Shown here: positions 25,943 to 35,307 of the stretch, in pieces
Position numbering within the stretch: the stretch's first letter is position 1
Layout: every line of letters starts with the position of its first letter
Assembly: GCA_902385255.1 (NCBI GenBank)
Contig: CABMEV010000005.1
Coordinates: 62,001-126,000, forward strand
Length of the DNA: 64,000 nt
Origin: Candidatus Tiddalikarchaeum anstoanum
GTDB taxonomy: Archaea; Nanobdellota; Nanobdellia; Tiddalikarchaeales; Tiddalikarchaeaceae
Direction of reading: 5' to 3'
Position numbers and translations under genes: made by a program
Notes under the pieces: generated by a model
Seen by the model: the letters and a program-made list of their open reading frames with translations, nothing else
The model's database searches: none
Told to the model about the DNA's origin: nothing

Positions 25943-27208
25943 TCATCTCGGAATAGAGTATATAAATATTTGTTCACAAGTGCCATTAATAAGCTTATCC
26001 ATTGAATAATTCGAAAAATAAGATAAATTAGATGCGTAAGGAGGATGTGAGTACGCGTTTGACACTGCAATGTACGAAGCATTAAGTTCAGATATTCTGA
26101 GAGAGAGCCATTCTGGAAGATAAGATAGTACAGGGCAACTCCTGCCAAGATAATAAGAGCATAAAGGCATGAAATTAGTCAAAATTGTGCCGTTCTTAGT
26201 TGAGAAATAATCAGTGAACTCGCCTATTACAGTATCATAATTGCAAGTAGTTTGGTTCTGGTAGAATGAGTATAACACTGCTACAAAATTTATAACAATG
26301 AATGCAAGCAGGATTATTGTCAGTGTTTGTTCTTTGAACTTTAAAGATTTAATTAAGAATATTGAAAGGAAGGGAAGTATTTGTATCATGAACCGAAACT
26401 CTTTATGCTGAAATATTTGAAAAAAAGAGAGCATGGTGATTAATGGTATTAAGTACCATAAGTCTTTCTTCTCATATTTGTACCCTGACGAGAAAGGTAA
26501 TAGCAGTATAGTGAACCCTAATATGTAAGGAATATTGTATATATAGTATAATCCGTCGCTGGGTAAGCCGCTCCATATCAATGCATTAGTTATAGCTGTT
26601 AGTCCGATAAAATTCAGCCATACTAATATGGGCAGTATGAAGAATAATTGGCTTAATAACAATATCTTCCAATTTACTTTTTTAACAAACAAGAAGTATA
26701 GGCATATAATAATTGGGTATACGAGTCCTGACGGGTACCTTGTCAGCGCCGTCAGTGATGCAAAGAAGAAGCTTAAGTATAACGGTGTTTCCTTGTTATT
26801 CTTCGTATGTTCTTTCATGAATAATAATGAAGCTATGAAGAATGCTGCGCTCGGAACGTCGGTTAAAAGCCTTGTCCCGTACAATAATACAACAGGGAAA
26901 GAGAATAATAATAAGACTGGATAGGCTGCTTTTTCTTTCAGAAAATCTTTTGAGTAAAAGAACAAAGATACGGATAATAAAGCAAGGAAAAATGCGGGCA
27001 GAAAATTGGCCAAAAATCCAAGGTGCAGGAAATAAAACACTGAAACTGATAATGGGAGCACTGGGGGCCTTATTTCTTCAAAGTATAACTTCTCGCCAGA
27101 GAAGTATCTGCCATTCAATAAGTAAACGTACTCATCCCATATCTTCACAGGTTTGACTAAGGATAATATTATTAGAATTACTGCAAGTATGATTATTTCT
27201 TTTTTCAA
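25943..27208 (-). CDS. Membrane glycosyltransferase, GT39/ArnT-like (GT-C fold)
   Basis: A polytopic protein of 421 residues with about ten hydrophobic helices. The first extracytoplasmic loop has WDEYVYLLNGRYF near residue 24 followed by EEIRPPVLP near 44. This acidic-then-RPP pattern is typical of protein mannosyltransferase/ArnT relatives that use lipid-linked sugars. The target is unknown. It overlaps truD by four bases upstream and is ten bases from the GT2 gene downstream. Confidence 0.8.
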   Translation of the reverse strand: MKKEIIILAVILIILSLVKPVKIWDEYVYLLNGRYFSGEKLYFEEIRPPVLPLSVSVFYFLHLGFLANFLPAFFLALLSVSLFFYSKDFLKEKAAYPVLLLFSFPVVLLYGTRLLTDVPSAAFFIASLLFMKEHTKNNKETPLYLSFFFASLTALTRYPSGLVYPIIICLYFLFVKKVNWKILLLSQLFFILPILVWLNFIGLTAITNALIWSGLPSDGLYYIYNIPYILGFTILLLPFSSGYKYEKKDLWYLIPLITMLSFFQIFQHKEFRFMIQILPFLSIFLIKSLKFKEQTLTIILLAFIVINFVAVLYSFYQNQTTCNYDTVIGEFTDYFSTKNGTILTNFMPLCSYYLGRSCPVLSYLPEWLSLRISELNASYIAVSNAYSHPPYASNLSYFSNYSMDKLINGTCEQIFIYSIPR

Positions 27209-28353
27209 GGCGCAATCAACTCTCTCATAATTATAGTTGCGTAGCTTGCTTTTGGCAGCGAAAAACTCACTGTGTAACTGTCGCCGCTGATATTCACTAT
27301 CTTAAAATTATCAGGGAATACGAGTGTCCTCCTTGTTGTCCCCCTGCAGCTTATCTCAGGATAACTTGAGACGCGAAAATCGCTTAATTTCAAGCCTTCA
27401 TCCTTTAACACTTCTTCAATTATTGAGCCGCCAAGTTTTTTCAGCGTCGAATCATAACCTGGTAATTCTATTTCAAAATCGCTTATCAGCCCTTTCTCTA
27501 CCATTTTTGAGACTGCAAGATTGAATATGTAAGACTGGTATGAGTATACGAATATTTTTGCAATGTTTCTTGGAAGTCTTCTTAGCGCGTTCACGTAATC
27601 ATTCTTATGCAAAACCAAATGGTTTAGTATCACTCTTTCAGGTGTCAGGTATTTTGGGAATATTTCAAGTGCTTCTTTCCAGCTTCCCCAGTGCTCGAAT
27701 AGGAATTTCCTTACTTTGCCGCTTTCCTCCCCTTCCATAGGCGTTGTTACTGCGAGTAATTGTTTTAATGCATTGTCAAAGTCCTCTTTTAAGATGTATT
27801 TTCCTACCAAGTGGTTGTTCGGCCTTTGCAGTCCGAATCTTTGTTCTCCGAAATAGTTTGGAAGTCCTTGTTTTGCAGTTTCTATGAAATGCTCTATTAC
27901 GCTTTTCACATTCTTGCATTCGTAATCCCTAACTGTGATTATGAAATTATTGGTTTGTAAGTCTCCAAGTTTCAGCGGCTCATCGCTTTTGAAGATGTCG
28001 CTTATTGTTATGTCTTTTATTTTTATTGTCTCCAAGAATTCAGGGTTTACCCCTTTCACTGAAACTAACTGTTTTGTTATTCCAAACCTGTCTTTTGTTC
28101 CTGCAAAGTTGAATCTTTTCCAGCTTACGTGGCAGTATCGTGCTATCTTGTTTATTGCCTGTGTTGTAGTCCAGTTCTTTTTAGTTAGTGTGAAATAAGT
28201 GAGGTTTCCGTTTTCATTTTTTTTTTTAAGAAAAGGTATTTCTTCAACTATGAAGTCTTCGGGCTTCTCTTTTATGTAACCTTTAGTACTTTCTTTGAAC
28301 GTTTTCGTTTTTATCCCTATATCTATATAGTTTATTGGAAATTTGCGATACAT
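27205..28353 (-). CDS. truD: tRNA pseudouridine synthase TruD
   Basis: The archaeal TruD/Pus7 family forms pseudouridine at position 13 of tRNAs. The catalytic aspartate lies in FAGTKDRFG (Asp88). NYFGEQRFG near 168 and the TRUD insertion domain (about 185-310) are present. KPEDFIVEEIP at 30-40 is the typical N-terminal motif. Length 382 fits. It is the second gene of a minus-strand operon that continues into glycosyltransferases. Confidence 0.95.
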   Translation of the reverse strand: MYRKFPINYIDIGIKTKTFKESTKGYIKEKPEDFIVEEIPFLKKKNENGNLTYFTLTKKNWTTTQAINKIARYCHVSWKRFNFAGTKDRFGITKQLVSVKGVNPEFLETIKIKDITISDIFKSDEPLKLGDLQTNNFIITVRDYECKNVKSVIEHFIETAKQGLPNYFGEQRFGLQRPNNHLVGKYILKEDFDNALKQLLAVTTPMEGEESGKVRKFLFEHWGSWKEALEIFPKYLTPERVILNHLVLHKNDYVNALRRLPRNIAKIFVYSYQSYIFNLAVSKMVEKGLISDFEIELPGYDSTLKKLGGSIIEEVLKDEGLKLSDFRVSSYPEISCRGTTRRTLVFPDNFKIVNISGDSYTVSFSLPKASYATIIMRELIAP

Positions 28354-28358
28354 GAAAA

Positions 28359-28718
28359 TTATCTCACGCTGAACATCGGGTTCCAGTCATCATCTATTAG
28401 TGTGCCGTTCTGGTCGTATAATTTGCATGAGCATAAGCACATAGGGTCTGCTATGCCTACGTTTACGTTTTCGAAATGGCAGCTGCAGTCTGTTACGTTA
28501 GCTGTGGACTGGGGCAGCACTTCCTCATTTAAGTATGTTGTAAATTCTACGCATTGCGCATTTCTTGTTTCGTATATTGTCTTATATCTTAAGAATTGTA
28601 TAAGGTAGAGTATGCCATAAAGCGCCCCTATGCTTATTGCTGCAAAAAGCATTATATAAAGAGCTGTTCGTATCTTATCCTTGTCTACTTTAATCCTTTT
28701 AGGTATTTTTATCTTCAT
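28359..28718 (-). CDS. Small single-helix membrane protein with cysteine-rich C-terminus
   Basis: A 119-residue protein of unknown function. A basic start (KIKIPKRIKVDKDKIR) leads to one membrane helix at about 17-40. An outward-facing tail follows with six cysteines grouped as CSCHF and CLCSC plus two singles, and possible N-glycosylation at NVT and NGT. The clustered cysteines suggest disulfides or a metal site. Its stop is five bases from the truD start, so it is probably the first gene of that operon. Confidence 0.7.
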   Translation of the reverse strand: MKIKIPKRIKVDKDKIRTALYIMLFAAISIGALYGILYLIQFLRYKTIYETRNAQCVEFTTYLNEEVLPQSTANVTDCSCHFENVNVGIADPMCLCSCKLYDQNGTLIDDDWNPMFSVR

Positions 28719-28785
28719 ACTTTAGAATTCCAATTAGTTTATGGTTTTAAAAAAGTTTGTTTTAGAATCAAGTTGGTTTAAAATA

Positions 28786-28806
28786 AAAAAAATAAAAAAA
28801 ATAAAG
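28786..28806 (-). terminator. Poly-U terminator after the S-layer gene
   Basis: On the minus strand, just after the stop codon, a weak hairpin (AAAGG ... CCTTT) is followed by two runs of eight U separated by one A. Such U-tracts terminate archaeal RNA polymerase. A strong terminator makes sense after a highly expressed S-layer gene. Confidence 0.65.
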
Positions 28807-28821
28807 GGTTTTTTAAGTCCT

Positions 28822-31233
28822 TTATTCTGTTGCTACTGTTACTTGGCTGTATGTAGTTCCGCTAGTGTCTAACCAAGTTGTAGTTCCAGTTAATGCAATG
28901 TTGCTAAGACCTGCTACCTTAGCTGCTAATACTTGGCATGCTAATTTAGTGTCTTTTGCTGCGTATCCTGCAACGACTAATACTGGTTGTGATGTTCCGA
29001 ATGCGTTCTCAACTAATTGTATGTATGCTCTGTTTGCTGTTACGCTTGCTGCTGGAACTCCGGCTGTACCTAAGTCGTGTACTCCTTCGTTAACCATTGA
29101 ACCACCAATTAAGATTGTTGGTTTGCTTATTGAAGTGAATACAACATCTTGGTCTGTTATTCCGATTCCAGGTGTTATTGCATTTACTGCTGCTGAACCG
29201 CCAGCTCCGACAGCTGATATTGTGTAATCTGTTCCAGTAACCTTGTCGCCGACTGCGAAACTAGTTATTGCTGTTGAACTTCTACCAATCCAGATGTTTG
29301 CTGTTCTTCTTCCCTGTGGGTATGATAGGATTACGTTGCTTGATGTTGGGCTTATTGCTGTTCCGTAGTATGTGTATTTTGTTGCGCCGTTTGCTACAGT
29401 TCCTGCAGTTGTTGGTGCTTCAACTTTCTCTATTGAACCACGAGTCATAGTTGTTACAATTGTCTTGCCGTCTGGTTCTGTTAGAGTTACTGTTCCGCTT
29501 AATGTTGCGTTTGAGTTGAATTCGTGTACATCTTTTACTGCGTAACTTAATTTGTCAGCGAAGTATTGTCCACCTAACTCGTCTTCTCCAGTGTAGGAGC
29601 CCATTGAGTTAGAACTCCAGTTCAACAGTGATATGTTGAAAGTTGCGTTGTTGAAGCTTATGTTGTACCATGCACCTGATGTGTTGAAGATTGCGTATGC
29701 CCATGCTGCTACTCCAGTGTGTGATACGTCTCCAATTCCCCATACTGTTGCATTTACTGCTGTTAAGTTCCAAACGTTTGAACTTCCTTGCCATACACCT
29801 ATTGCGTTGTATATTTCTCCTCTACTTGTTGGTAAACCAACTGGTGCACTGCCGTTTATGTACTGGAATCTGTAACTGTCTGATCCTGATAGTAATCTTA
29901 CAGTATTTGACTTGTTGCTGTTTAAGAATCCTGCAACTCCGTTCTGATTAGTCCATGAGTCTGAAACTCCATCTAAGTTTAAGTTCTGGCTTACTGAGCT
30001 TGTTGCGTTGTTTGTGTAGATTAATTCAGCACCTTGTCCGCCGTCTGCGTTCTTTATCTGTACTGATGTGTAGTTGTTGTCACTCCATCCGTCGAATGAT
30101 ATGTTGAAGTAATCTCCAATCATTTTTTGTCCAGGTGATAAGCTGATTAATCCGTTTTCTGCTAACACTGGGCTCGTGAAGGCTAATGATTTTAGTCCTG
30201 CTGAGTTTACAACATATTGTACTGTCCAGTTCGCAAGTGGTGATGTTAGACCAACTAATGCTGAGGCATTGTTCTCTCCACTAGTGTTCTTTAATGTTAC
30301 TGATGAAGTTGACCAGTCAATGTCTATGTGGTTTCCAAGTATGCTTGATATTACAACATCTTTAAGTGTTATTGTGTATCCGTTTGTTGTGTTATCAAAT
30401 ACTGTTCCTTCAACGTAGTAATCATCTACCCAAATGTGTCCGTCTGAACCAGTTATTGTTACTTTTGCTTTGTTGTTTGCTGTGTTCCAGTCAGATATTT
30501 TTACAGTTGCTTTAGTTCCAACGTTTATAGTTGTTCCAAAAGGTATGTTAGTCTCTGATTTAACTTGTCCAAATCTTATTTGTGAAGCGCCTGCGCTTAC
30601 TATTGAGTAAGTTGCTCCAAATAATGGCCATTTGTCAAAGTTTGCTGGGACTGCAGTACCGTTTGTAGTTATGTTGTATGTTACACCTGCATAACTTCTA
30701 AATAATCCTGTAGTATCCAAGTTTCCATCAGTTACAGTTAATTTCTCATATATTGGGTAATCTGTACTATTGTATACTTTTGTCTCATTCATTAACCATT
30801 CAAATCCGCTAATACTGTGGTTGAATGTGTTTATTGTTGGACTGTTTGCATCAACGGCGCCACCAACTGGTAGTCTTCCTGATGATGAGTTTAACAGTAC
30901 ACCTGGTGTGTTTGGTTTTGTCATGGTTACTGTTCCGGCTGCGCCTGCTGCGCCTTTTGCTTGTTGTGCGAAGGCTGCTGCTACGTCAATTGCTCCGGCT
31001 AAGTCGCTTGCGAGTCCTGCTGGGTCTCCAGCTACTAATGCGTTCCACATTTGTGAACCTACAACTACATTAGCGTCAAAGTAACCGTTTGTGTTAACAA
31101 ATGGTCTTGGCAAATCAGCTAATGAAGCTGCGATTGCTGGTGCTACTATGGAACTTGCCATTAATGCTGCACCTGCTACTGCTGCAACTCTTTTTACTGC
31201 TTTTTTTACTCTTATTACAAAATTGTTTTGCAT
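28822..31233 (-). CDS. S-layer surface protein
   Basis: The major cell-surface lattice protein. A signal peptide (basic KKAVKRVAAVAG, hydrophobic core, cut near VAPAIAA) is followed by SLADLPRPFV and a short region rich in Ala and Gly, as in archaeal S-layer N-terminal domains. The C-terminal domain (ILIGGSMVNEG ... VLVVAGYAAKDTKLACQVLA) is the typical S-layer C-terminal domain. Many Asn-x-Ser/Thr sites indicate N-glycosylation. The start chosen is ATG 31233 (803 residues), because AGGTG lies nine bases upstream; a GTG at 31245 in the same frame is itself part of that ribosome-binding site. Confidence 0.9.
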   Translation of the reverse strand: MQNNFVIRVKKAVKRVAAVAGAALMASSIVAPAIAASLADLPRPFVNTNGYFDANVVVGSQMWNALVAGDPAGLASDLAGAIDVAAAFAQQAKGAAGAAGTVTMTKPNTPGVLLNSSSGRLPVGGAVDANSPTINTFNHSISGFEWLMNETKVYNSTDYPIYEKLTVTDGNLDTTGLFRSYAGVTYNITTNGTAVPANFDKWPLFGATYSIVSAGASQIRFGQVKSETNIPFGTTINVGTKATVKISDWNTANNKAKVTITGSDGHIWVDDYYVEGTVFDNTTNGYTITLKDVVISSILGNHIDIDWSTSSVTLKNTSGENNASALVGLTSPLANWTVQYVVNSAGLKSLAFTSPVLAENGLISLSPGQKMIGDYFNISFDGWSDNNYTSVQIKNADGGQGAELIYTNNATSSVSQNLNLDGVSDSWTNQNGVAGFLNSNKSNTVRLLSGSDSYRFQYINGSAPVGLPTSRGEIYNAIGVWQGSSNVWNLTAVNATVWGIGDVSHTGVAAWAYAIFNTSGAWYNISFNNATFNISLLNWSSNSMGSYTGEDELGGQYFADKLSYAVKDVHEFNSNATLSGTVTLTEPDGKTIVTTMTRGSIEKVEAPTTAGTVANGATKYTYYGTAISPTSSNVILSYPQGRRTANIWIGRSSTAITSFAVGDKVTGTDYTISAVGAGGSAAVNAITPGIGITDQDVVFTSISKPTILIGGSMVNEGVHDLGTAGVPAASVTANRAYIQLVENAFGTSQPVLVVAGYAAKDTKLACQVLAAKVAGLSNIALTGTTTWLDTSGTTYSQVTVATE

Positions 31234-31242
31234 TTTTTTTTT

Positions 31243-31294
31243 CACCTAATTTCTAATTTCCTAAAATAAGAAGGTGTGTCTTCCATATTTATAG
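31243..31294 (-). promoter_or_regulatory. Promoter and ribosome-binding site of the S-layer gene
   Basis: Read on the minus strand, a TATA box (TATAAATA) lies at 31286-31293. It places the transcript start near 31262-31266, about 30 bases before the ATG at 31233. An AGGTG ribosome-binding site at 31243-31247 is followed by nine A. A clear TATA box plus a strong ribosome-binding site agrees with high expression. Assignment is by pattern only. Confidence 0.55.
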
Positions 31295-31382
31295 GAAAAA
31301 TCTCTATAGTCTTTACTAGCAAAATAAGAAGTATGTGTTAAAGAATAGGTTTGATGCGTATTTTTAAAGATTTCTAGTTGTA

Positions 31383-31781
31383 TTACTTAGTATTACGTTC
31401 CTGTAATTTGCGTGTAAGGAGTTTATTTACCCCTGCAACGGATTTTAAACTCTTGTCATAATCATGCAGTTTGGTCATAAAACTATTGGCTATTTCCTCT
31501 AACTCGCCTGCAGTTAGTTCCATTTTGTAAGGTTCAAGCACTTCAACGAAAGTGGGCGTGTAATTCATCATGAATTCAACCATTGACTGGATGTTTTTGA
31601 ACTCGACTGTAATCTCCAAAAATGATGTGTGAAACTTGTCGCCTGTCTTTTCGGGGTTTCCAACCTCCATAGCCGAGACAGTATACGTTTTCTTTATTGA
31701 GTCAGCTATGCCGTTTAATGTCTTTACTAACAAGTCAGGTATTCCCATTGCTTCAATTACAAATCTTCCTTTTAGTTTCAT
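31383..31781 (-). CDS. Hypothetical protein, 132 residues
   Basis: Not recognised. A soluble alpha/beta protein: two strands (KGRFVIEAMG and SFLEITVEFK) with helices between, then a long helical C-terminal half with basic end. The pattern would fit a small ferredoxin-like fold, but this is a guess from hydrophobic spacing. It overlaps the surface-protein gene by four bases and is the last of a three-gene operon led by the radical SAM gene. Confidence 0.65.
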   Translation of the reverse strand: MKLKGRFVIEAMGIPDLLVKTLNGIADSIKKTYTVSAMEVGNPEKTGDKFHTSFLEITVEFKNIQSMVEFMMNYTPTFVEVLEPYKMELTAGELEEIANSFMTKLHDYDKSLKSVAGVNKLLTRKLQERNTK

Positions 31782-32932
31782 TTCAGCTTCACGTACAATA
31801 TCAATAATGATATTATGCTTGTTAATATTGAAAGGATATAAAAGTATTTCTCTTCACCGCCTGATTCGGCTAGTGCAGCGAATGCAGTTATGGGAGTAGT
31901 ATTGCCTGAAACATTCCTCTCCACCACCACTTCTTTTGTCAGGTATATTATACTGGCATTGCTGTTTAACAATAACCTTTCAACTGATATTTTACCGTTT
32001 ATGTAGATTGTTAAGAACTGACTTGTATTATTCAGGAATATTTTCTTTTGGGTGTGAGGAGGTAAAGAACCATTCATTAATAGTGTACGATTCTCGTTTA
32101 CTATTTCTATATTATAATCTGTGTTTGTTTGTTCAAAATTTTTGATTAGTATAGTATTGTTATCTATTGTAATATTATAATCCGGCTCGTTCTTTTTGGT
32201 TACGAATATTTTTTGTTCATAAGTGTAATCTTTGGAGCAGGAATTCAGTCTTAATACATAGTAGTACTCTCCTGTTGTTGCGTTAACGTCTATTGTATTA
32301 TTCAGGAATATTTTTGCTGTTGAACCATAAGGTAATACGAGTTCCTGCAAATTGCCATTAATACTGCCTGTGATGGGTTTATCATCTTTATGTATGAATG
32401 AGTATGCATGTATTGTTGTGCAGTTTTCAAAATTAGTGATGTTGAAAGTATTGGATACTGTGCTTCCCTGCTCCACTAACGTGTTTAAGCTTCTTGCATC
32501 TACCACTATCCCAGAGGGATTGTAAACGTAAATTACCGGCTCATCATTGGATGTTAAGTAAAAGAAATTATTGCTGTCAGAATCTTTATGGTATGTATCG
32601 TTAAAATGCAATTGCACAAATAAGCGGTAGATTAATGGCTGGAGGTTTATAATTGGGAACTCGTAATATCCCAAGAACTCCTTATCCACATATATATCAA
32701 ACCTGTTTAGAAAAATATCACACCTGTAATTGTATGATAATGAGACGAAGTCGAAATTCGCCAGGCAGAATTTTAAATCGGCAATCCCTGTATAATTTTC
32801 CGATATGTTAACCTGGACTTTAATATTATCTCCGGGAAATACGTAATGATTGAGCACTGTGCCTTCAACACTTGAAAAAGCGAGCGAAGGAAGGATCAGG
32901 GCTAATATAATAAGGATATTTTCTCTTTGCAT
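31778..32932 (-). CDS. Secreted, C-terminally membrane-tethered surface protein
   Basis: A 384-residue protein with an N-terminal signal peptide (ILIILALILPSLAFS) and a C-terminal membrane helix (ILSILTSIISLLILYV) followed by KLK. In between it is all beta by composition, with many N-glycosylation sequons (NIS, NYT, NIT, NNT, NAS), suggesting Ig-like or CARDB-like domains. No PGF-type sorting motif precedes the helix. It overlaps the radical SAM gene by 31 bases and the small downstream gene by four. Confidence 0.75.
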   Translation of the reverse strand: MQRENILIILALILPSLAFSSVEGTVLNHYVFPGDNIKVQVNISENYTGIADLKFCLANFDFVSLSYNYRCDIFLNRFDIYVDKEFLGYYEFPIINLQPLIYRLFVQLHFNDTYHKDSDSNNFFYLTSNDEPVIYVYNPSGIVVDARSLNTLVEQGSTVSNTFNITNFENCTTIHAYSFIHKDDKPITGSINGNLQELVLPYGSTAKIFLNNTIDVNATTGEYYYVLRLNSCSKDYTYEQKIFVTKKNEPDYNITIDNNTILIKNFEQTNTDYNIEIVNENRTLLMNGSLPPHTQKKIFLNNTSQFLTIYINGKISVERLLLNSNASIIYLTKEVVVERNVSGNTTPITAFAALAESGGEEKYFYILSILTSIISLLILYVKLK

Positions 32933-33903
32933 TTATTGCACGCTCCATGGACGAGCCCTATAAGTTTCGGATTTGATGAGAATCTGTCAATCAGCAAGTT
33001 TCCGCATTTTGGGCATATCGTGTTTACGAATTCTTTTTTGAAAATGTTTCCGCCGTAAACGTATTTTAACCCTTCTTTTCTTGCGATGCCAACAGCCTTA
33101 CTTATTGTTTCTTCAGGAGTAATTGGCGCCTGCAGTTTGTAATAAGGGAAGAATCTCAGGAAGTGAACAGGCACGTCCGCTGATAAATTATTGATAATCC
33201 ATTTTGAGAATAGTTTTACTTCTTCAAGGTTATCACTGTATCTTGGTATTAACAGCATTGTCAGTTCTATGTGGATTCTTAATTTATTATATATTTTTAT
33301 CGTTTCGAGAACTTTATCCAAATCCGCATGGATGACTTCGCTGTAAATCTTTTTATTGAATCCTTTCAGGTCTATTGTCGCTGCAGAAATGTACTTGCTG
33401 ATTTTTTGAAGGGGTTCTTTCTCAATGTAGCCGTTTGTGACGAATATATTCTTCAGCCCTTTTTTCACTGCAAGTTTTGCTGTCTCAAGTGCGAATTCGT
33501 AATTTACTGTGGGCTCGTTGTAAGTGTAAGCGATTATTTGGCAGTCATTGTCCACTGCGTCCTTGACAACCTGGCTTGGCGTCATAATGTTGGCAATTGA
33601 TGAATCGCTTTTTGACTGGCTGATTTCATAATTTTGGCAGAAAATGCAGTGAAAGTTGCAGCCGTTGGTTCCAATACTGTAAGCGCTGCTTCCTGGGTAG
33701 AAGTGGTATAACGGCTTCTTCTCTATAGGGTCAATATTTAATGCTGTTATCCTCCCGTAAACGTCAGAGATTAATACGCCGTCAACATTAACTCTTGCAT
33801 TGCAAAAACCGAACTTGCCCTTGTTTATAGTGCAGTGCTGGCAGCAAAGTTCGCACTGAACCATTTCATTGTCTTTCTTAAGGTAAAATAATGCCTCTTT
33901 CAT
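32902..33903 (-). CDS. AmmeMemoRadiSam system radical SAM enzyme (AmrS-like)
   Basis: A radical SAM protein whose 4Fe-4S cysteines are in CNFHCIFC (Cys82, 86, 89). Upstream is the family's N-terminal cysteine cluster (CELCCQHC ... FCNAR, residues 17-36). A C-terminal CPKC ... CNKC zinc-like site follows near 295-325. This is the enzyme usually paired with AMMECR1 and MEMO1 proteins; AMMECR1 is found separately at 39867 and MEMO1 is not seen. The chemical reaction of the system is not established. It heads an operon with a surface protein, an unusual context. Confidence 0.88.
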   Translation of the reverse strand: MKEALFYLKKDNEMVQCELCCQHCTINKGKFGFCNARVNVDGVLISDVYGRITALNIDPIEKKPLYHFYPGSSAYSIGTNGCNFHCIFCQNYEISQSKSDSSIANIMTPSQVVKDAVDNDCQIIAYTYNEPTVNYEFALETAKLAVKKGLKNIFVTNGYIEKEPLQKISKYISAATIDLKGFNKKIYSEVIHADLDKVLETIKIYNKLRIHIELTMLLIPRYSDNLEEVKLFSKWIINNLSADVPVHFLRFFPYYKLQAPITPEETISKAVGIARKEGLKYVYGGNIFKKEFVNTICPKCGNLLIDRFSSNPKLIGLVHGACNKCKEKISLLY

Positions 33904-33969
33904 TAATAATTACAGGAGTACTCGCATATAAAAAAAGTTTTTAAACAATCAAAAGCACAATTTTTATTT

Positions 33970-34500
33970 ATGGGTTTATTTGATAAAAAGAAAAGTGCGC
34001 CTGTAAATACCAGTTTTCCAGAACCGCCAGCTCGCAAGATTGAGCCGGCTTTTCCAGAACCGCCAAAGGCCACAACTGATTTAGATAGTATAAAAGAACA
34101 AGTTGAAAAACCTGTTGTTGAACCACAGATGCAGATGCCTCAGCCTCCAAAGATGGATGATGAGGAAAAAGAGCCTCCATCAATACCTTTACAAGAAGAG
34201 GACATGCAGATCTCTATACCAAAACCTAGCCAGAATATATCAATTGAAACAATACCAGAACCTGTTATGCCAACAACCATTAACCCAATACTCTACGTCA
34301 AGCTTGCAGAGTACAAGGATGTTGTTGAAGCGACTAATAATATGAGAAAAGATATAGAAAAAATAAAAAGTATAGTTTCAGAGCTTAGAAAGATTGAGAA
34401 AGAGGAGCACTTAAGGTTAGAAAAGAGTGAAGAGTTAATAAGGGATATTAACAATATAGTCAACTTATTCGAGAAGACGATGGTTGCGCCAACAGAATAA
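33970..34500 (+). CDS. Proline-rich, coiled-coil protein of unknown function
   Basis: The 176 residues split in two. Residues 1-110 are disordered and proline-rich, with the repeat FPEPP twice (SFPEPPARK and AFPEPPKA). Residues 112-176 form a likely coiled coil (YKDVVEATNNMRKDIEKI ...). The start MGLFDKKK is typical of small DPANN proteins of this shape, from memory. It is soluble and may be a scaffold. It is divergent from the radical SAM gene. Confidence 0.7.
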   Translation: MGLFDKKKSAPVNTSFPEPPARKIEPAFPEPPKATTDLDSIKEQVEKPVVEPQMQMPQPPKMDDEEKEPPSIPLQEEDMQISIPKPSQNISIETIPEPVMPTTINPILYVKLAEYKDVVEATNNMRKDIEKIKSIVSELRKIEKEEHLRLEKSEELIRDINNIVNLFEKTMVAPTE

Positions 34501-34514
34501 AAAAAAGGAAATAA

Positions 34515-34655
34515 TTAGTTTGGTTTTGGAGTAGCTAGCCTATTAGCTATCTGCTCTACTTTAAATTTGTACCAGTCTATATCTTCTTTCCTAGTGTTAA
34601 TTACGCTGTCCATACAGTTTAATATCTTGTTAAATCCTTTGAATTTAGCTATCAT
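34515..34655 (-). CDS. Small hypothetical protein, 46 residues
   Basis: A short frame on the minus strand from ATG 34655 to TAA 34515, filling the gap between two plus-strand coiled-coil genes. The product is basic and helical, starting MIAKFKGFNKIL and ending ATPKPN. Its use of codons resembles neighbouring genes. No family is recognised. It is supported only by the open frame, the start codon and its fit into an otherwise empty 228-base gap. Confidence 0.5.
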   Translation of the reverse strand: MIAKFKGFNKILNCMDSVINTRKEDIDWYKFKVEQIANRLATPKPN

Positions 34656-34728
34656 AGAATAATGGTTCTCGCTGCGTTTTTAAAAGAAGAATTATAGTAA
34701 GCTTCCCTAAATCCGTTAATATTTTAAA

Positions 34729-35268
34729 ATGAGAGTGTCTTATTTTTTCCATATGATAACTCCTCCAAATAATGCAAAATATTATGTTAAAGTCGATGTT
34801 AATCCGCAGATAAATAATGTTATCACTAATGCTTCTTTCAAACTAAGAGAGTTAAAACAGATGATAAATACATTAAACGGCACCAGACAGGTGAAAGCCG
34901 AACTCAGGAAAGAACTTTATGAAATTTTAATAAGCATAAGGTTAAACCTTGACAAATTCAAGGGTTTAATGCCTAGCCATGAAGCAGAACTTCTTGAAAA
35001 GAAACTGAGAGAGATAACGCAGTACGTCAAAAAGACTTCATTTTCTGAGAAAAAAAGTGAACAGCCATTCCAGATTAAGAGAGAGGAGACAACACCAAGT
35101 GAACGAAAGACCAAGGTTGAAATAGAAGCAAGGAAGGAGCCTAATGTTTATGATAACGCTTCAGAAAGCGAGAAACAAGAATTGGAGATGTTAAAGCAGG
35201 ACTTGGAAGATATAAGCAAGGAGTTAAAGAAAAAAGAAAGAATAGCAAGACTTAGAAGCGGAAAATAA
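34729..35268 (+). CDS. Coiled-coil hypothetical protein, 179 residues
   Basis: Not recognised. The first 20 residues are mixed (MRVSYFFHMI). Residues 35-105 are helical with heptad-like spacing, 106-140 are a charged linker and the last 35 residues form a second coiled coil (MLKQDLEDISKELKKKER). There is no signal or membrane segment. Two predicted-coil genes and the 46-residue gene form a small group ahead of tRNA-Leu; a common role is possible but unsupported. Confidence 0.65.
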   Translation: MRVSYFFHMITPPNNAKYYVKVDVNPQINNVITNASFKLRELKQMINTLNGTRQVKAELRKELYEILISIRLNLDKFKGLMPSHEAELLEKKLREITQYVKKTSFSEKKSEQPFQIKREETTPSERKTKVEIEARKEPNVYDNASESEKQELEMLKQDLEDISKELKKKERIARLRSGK

Positions 35269-35307
35269 GATTTTAAAAAGGCAAATTGTTCTAATTTAGT
35301 TTAAGTT

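Noticed and set aside
28865-31084. Open frames antisense to the S-layer gene
   Set aside because: They mirror the low-complexity coding of the S-layer gene and show no domain or start signal.
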